Assembly: GCF_028553765.1 (NCBI RefSeq)
Contig: NZ_CP067134.1
Coordinates: 467,501-531,500 of the forward strand
Reading direction: 5' to 3'
Length of the DNA stretch: 64,000 nt
Source: Paracoccus stylophorae
GTDB lineage: Bacteria > Pseudomonadota > Alphaproteobacteria > Rhodobacterales > Rhodobacteraceae
The position numbers and the translations under genes were made by a program. This document shows positions 63,542 to 64,000 of this stretch, piece after piece. Each line of letters opens with the position of its first letter. The first letter of the stretch is position 1. The notes beneath the pieces were generated by a model that made no database searches, was not told the origin of the DNA, and was given only the letters and a program-made list of their open reading frames with translations.

Positions 63542-64000
63542 TCTTGCACCTCGTCAGGATCGTTGGGTTCGGTGGCAGCCTGCCCGGCGGGGCGCGCCGC
63601 GGCGGCAGCGGCGGGCTGGACGGGCCGGGCCGCATCGGCGCCGGCCTGGGCCTCGGCCGGTTCGGGCAGCAGCCAGCCGGTCACGGTGGCCTTGCCGTCC
63701 AGCAGGGTCTGCGCGGCGTCGCGCACATCCTGCACCGTGACCTGCGCCAGAATGTCGGGCCAGTCGTTCACATCCTCGATGGACAGCCCCGTCGCCAGCC
63801 CCTGCCCGTAATCATAGGCGCGGCCATGCGCCGAATCGCGGGCATAGATGCGGGCGGCGCGGATGCGGGTCTTGACCCGTTCCAGATCGGCCGGATCGGG
63901 ACCGTCGCGCAGGAATTTCGCCAGCGCCTCGTCCAGCGCGGCCTCGGCCTGTTCCGGCGTCTGCCCCTGCGACGGCATCATCGAGATCGCGAAGGTCGTC
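63538..64000 (-). CDS. M16-family zinc peptidase, C-terminal part
   Basis: The 3' end of a gene that begins beyond the window. The visible about 150 codons are open to the window edge and show the end of an M16 domain (ALAKFLRDGPDPADLERVKTRIRA, RAYDYGQGLATGLSIEDVNDWP, VTVQDVRDAAQTLLDGKATVTGWLLP), then an Ala/Pro-rich tail of about 40 residues ending DPDEVQE. It is coupled to the inactive partner by a 4-base overlap and is presumably the catalytic subunit; its HxxEH site is outside the window. Confidence 0.85.
   Translation of the reverse strand, partial: TTFAISMMPSQGQTPEQAEAALDEALAKFLRDGPDPADLERVKTRIRAARIYARDSAHGRAYDYGQGLATGLSIEDVNDWPDILAQVTVQDVRDAAQTLLDGKATVTGWLLPEPAEAQAGADAARPVQPAAAAAARPAGQAATEPNDPDEVQE

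Noticed and set aside
60788..63811. A 1007-codon open frame on the plus strand
   Set aside because: Antisense to mutL and the M16 gene, with no domain and atypical composition; an artefact of high GC.

Overview
The window is a chromosomal stretch of a very GC-rich alphaproteobacterium. A member of the Rhodobacteraceae close to Paracoccus fits best. The reasons are the gene families (Hint-domain protein, IalB family, LuxR/LuxI pair, TctCBA, MbfA, ExoD, BrnA-like protein next to serB), dense packing with ATGA start/stop overlaps, and a dispersed intergenic element ending in a GGGATATTTG core. I see no rRNA, tRNA, CRISPR, insertion sequence or prophage. The assignment to a genus is inference.

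Layout. 1-2.8 kb: end of a PLP-dependent cysteine synthase-like gene, a Hint-domain protein, L-2-hydroxyglutarate oxidase. 2.9-7.3 kb: a four-gene operon of an NMT1/THI5-type ABC importer with an unusual fused double permease, then a glycosyltransferase. 7.3-9.5 kb: malate synthase G behind a palindrome-containing promoter. 10-11.7 kb: membrane protein, rhodanese, aroQ. 11.8-14.85 kb: a glycine betaine/proline-type ABC operon (proX-proW-proV) whose binding-protein gene has an in-frame amber codon. 15-20.9 kb: a tripartite tricarboxylate transporter (tctC-tctB-tctA), a GntR regulator and, divergently, HMG-CoA lyase plus a class III CoA-transferase. Together these look like an import, activation and cleavage module for a branched C5-C6 dicarboxylate. 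21-22.6 kb: LuxR-type receptor, a tiny ORF, and an acyl-homoserine lactone synthase. 22.7-24.9 kb: an OmpA-type protein with a ~400-residue acidic Ala/Glu/Asp/Pro tract. 25-27.1 kb: trehalose synthesis (otsB, otsA).

27-32 kb: asparaginase, acetylpolyamine amidohydrolase-type deacetylase, a decayed transporter fragment, DUF924, gluconokinase, a stand-alone response regulator. 32.3-35.7 kb: carB. 35.7-37.0 kb: one AT-rich, clearly foreign gene whose C-terminal half carries an R-x4-H HEPN signature; it is the best candidate here for an undescribed defence-type gene. 37-44.5 kb: BrnA-like protein, serB, nitronate monooxygenase, TSUP permease, a second unrelated asparaginase, IalB protein, rlmN, LOG protein. 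44.5-50 kb: dapD, DUF188, ExoD, enoyl-CoA hydratase, AEC transporter, nitroreductase, MbfA iron exporter. 50-52.8 kb: TusA-like and DUF2478 genes with a two-component system. 52.9-55.7 kb: free methionine sulfoxide reductase, GFA protein, LysE exporter, pseudouridine synthase, MBL-fold protein. 55.9-58.1 kb: two saccharopine dehydrogenases (probably lysine breakdown, since dapD is present for synthesis). 58.2-64 kb: soluble PQQ-type sugar dehydrogenase, sulfotransferase, mutL, small lipoprotein, and a pair of M16 proteases cut by the window end.

Regulatory highlights: the gntR/mvaB intergenic region has two divergent promoters sharing one GGTATACC palindrome, and the same octamer lies on the -10 box of glcB. 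Four copies of the dispersed hairpin plus GGGATATTTG element sit just upstream of genes, one supplying the C-terminal codons of a TusA-like protein. Good sigma-70-type promoters are visible for carB, rlmN and dapD, and a perfect GGAAC-N17-CGTT (EcfG-like) motif precedes the stand-alone response regulator.
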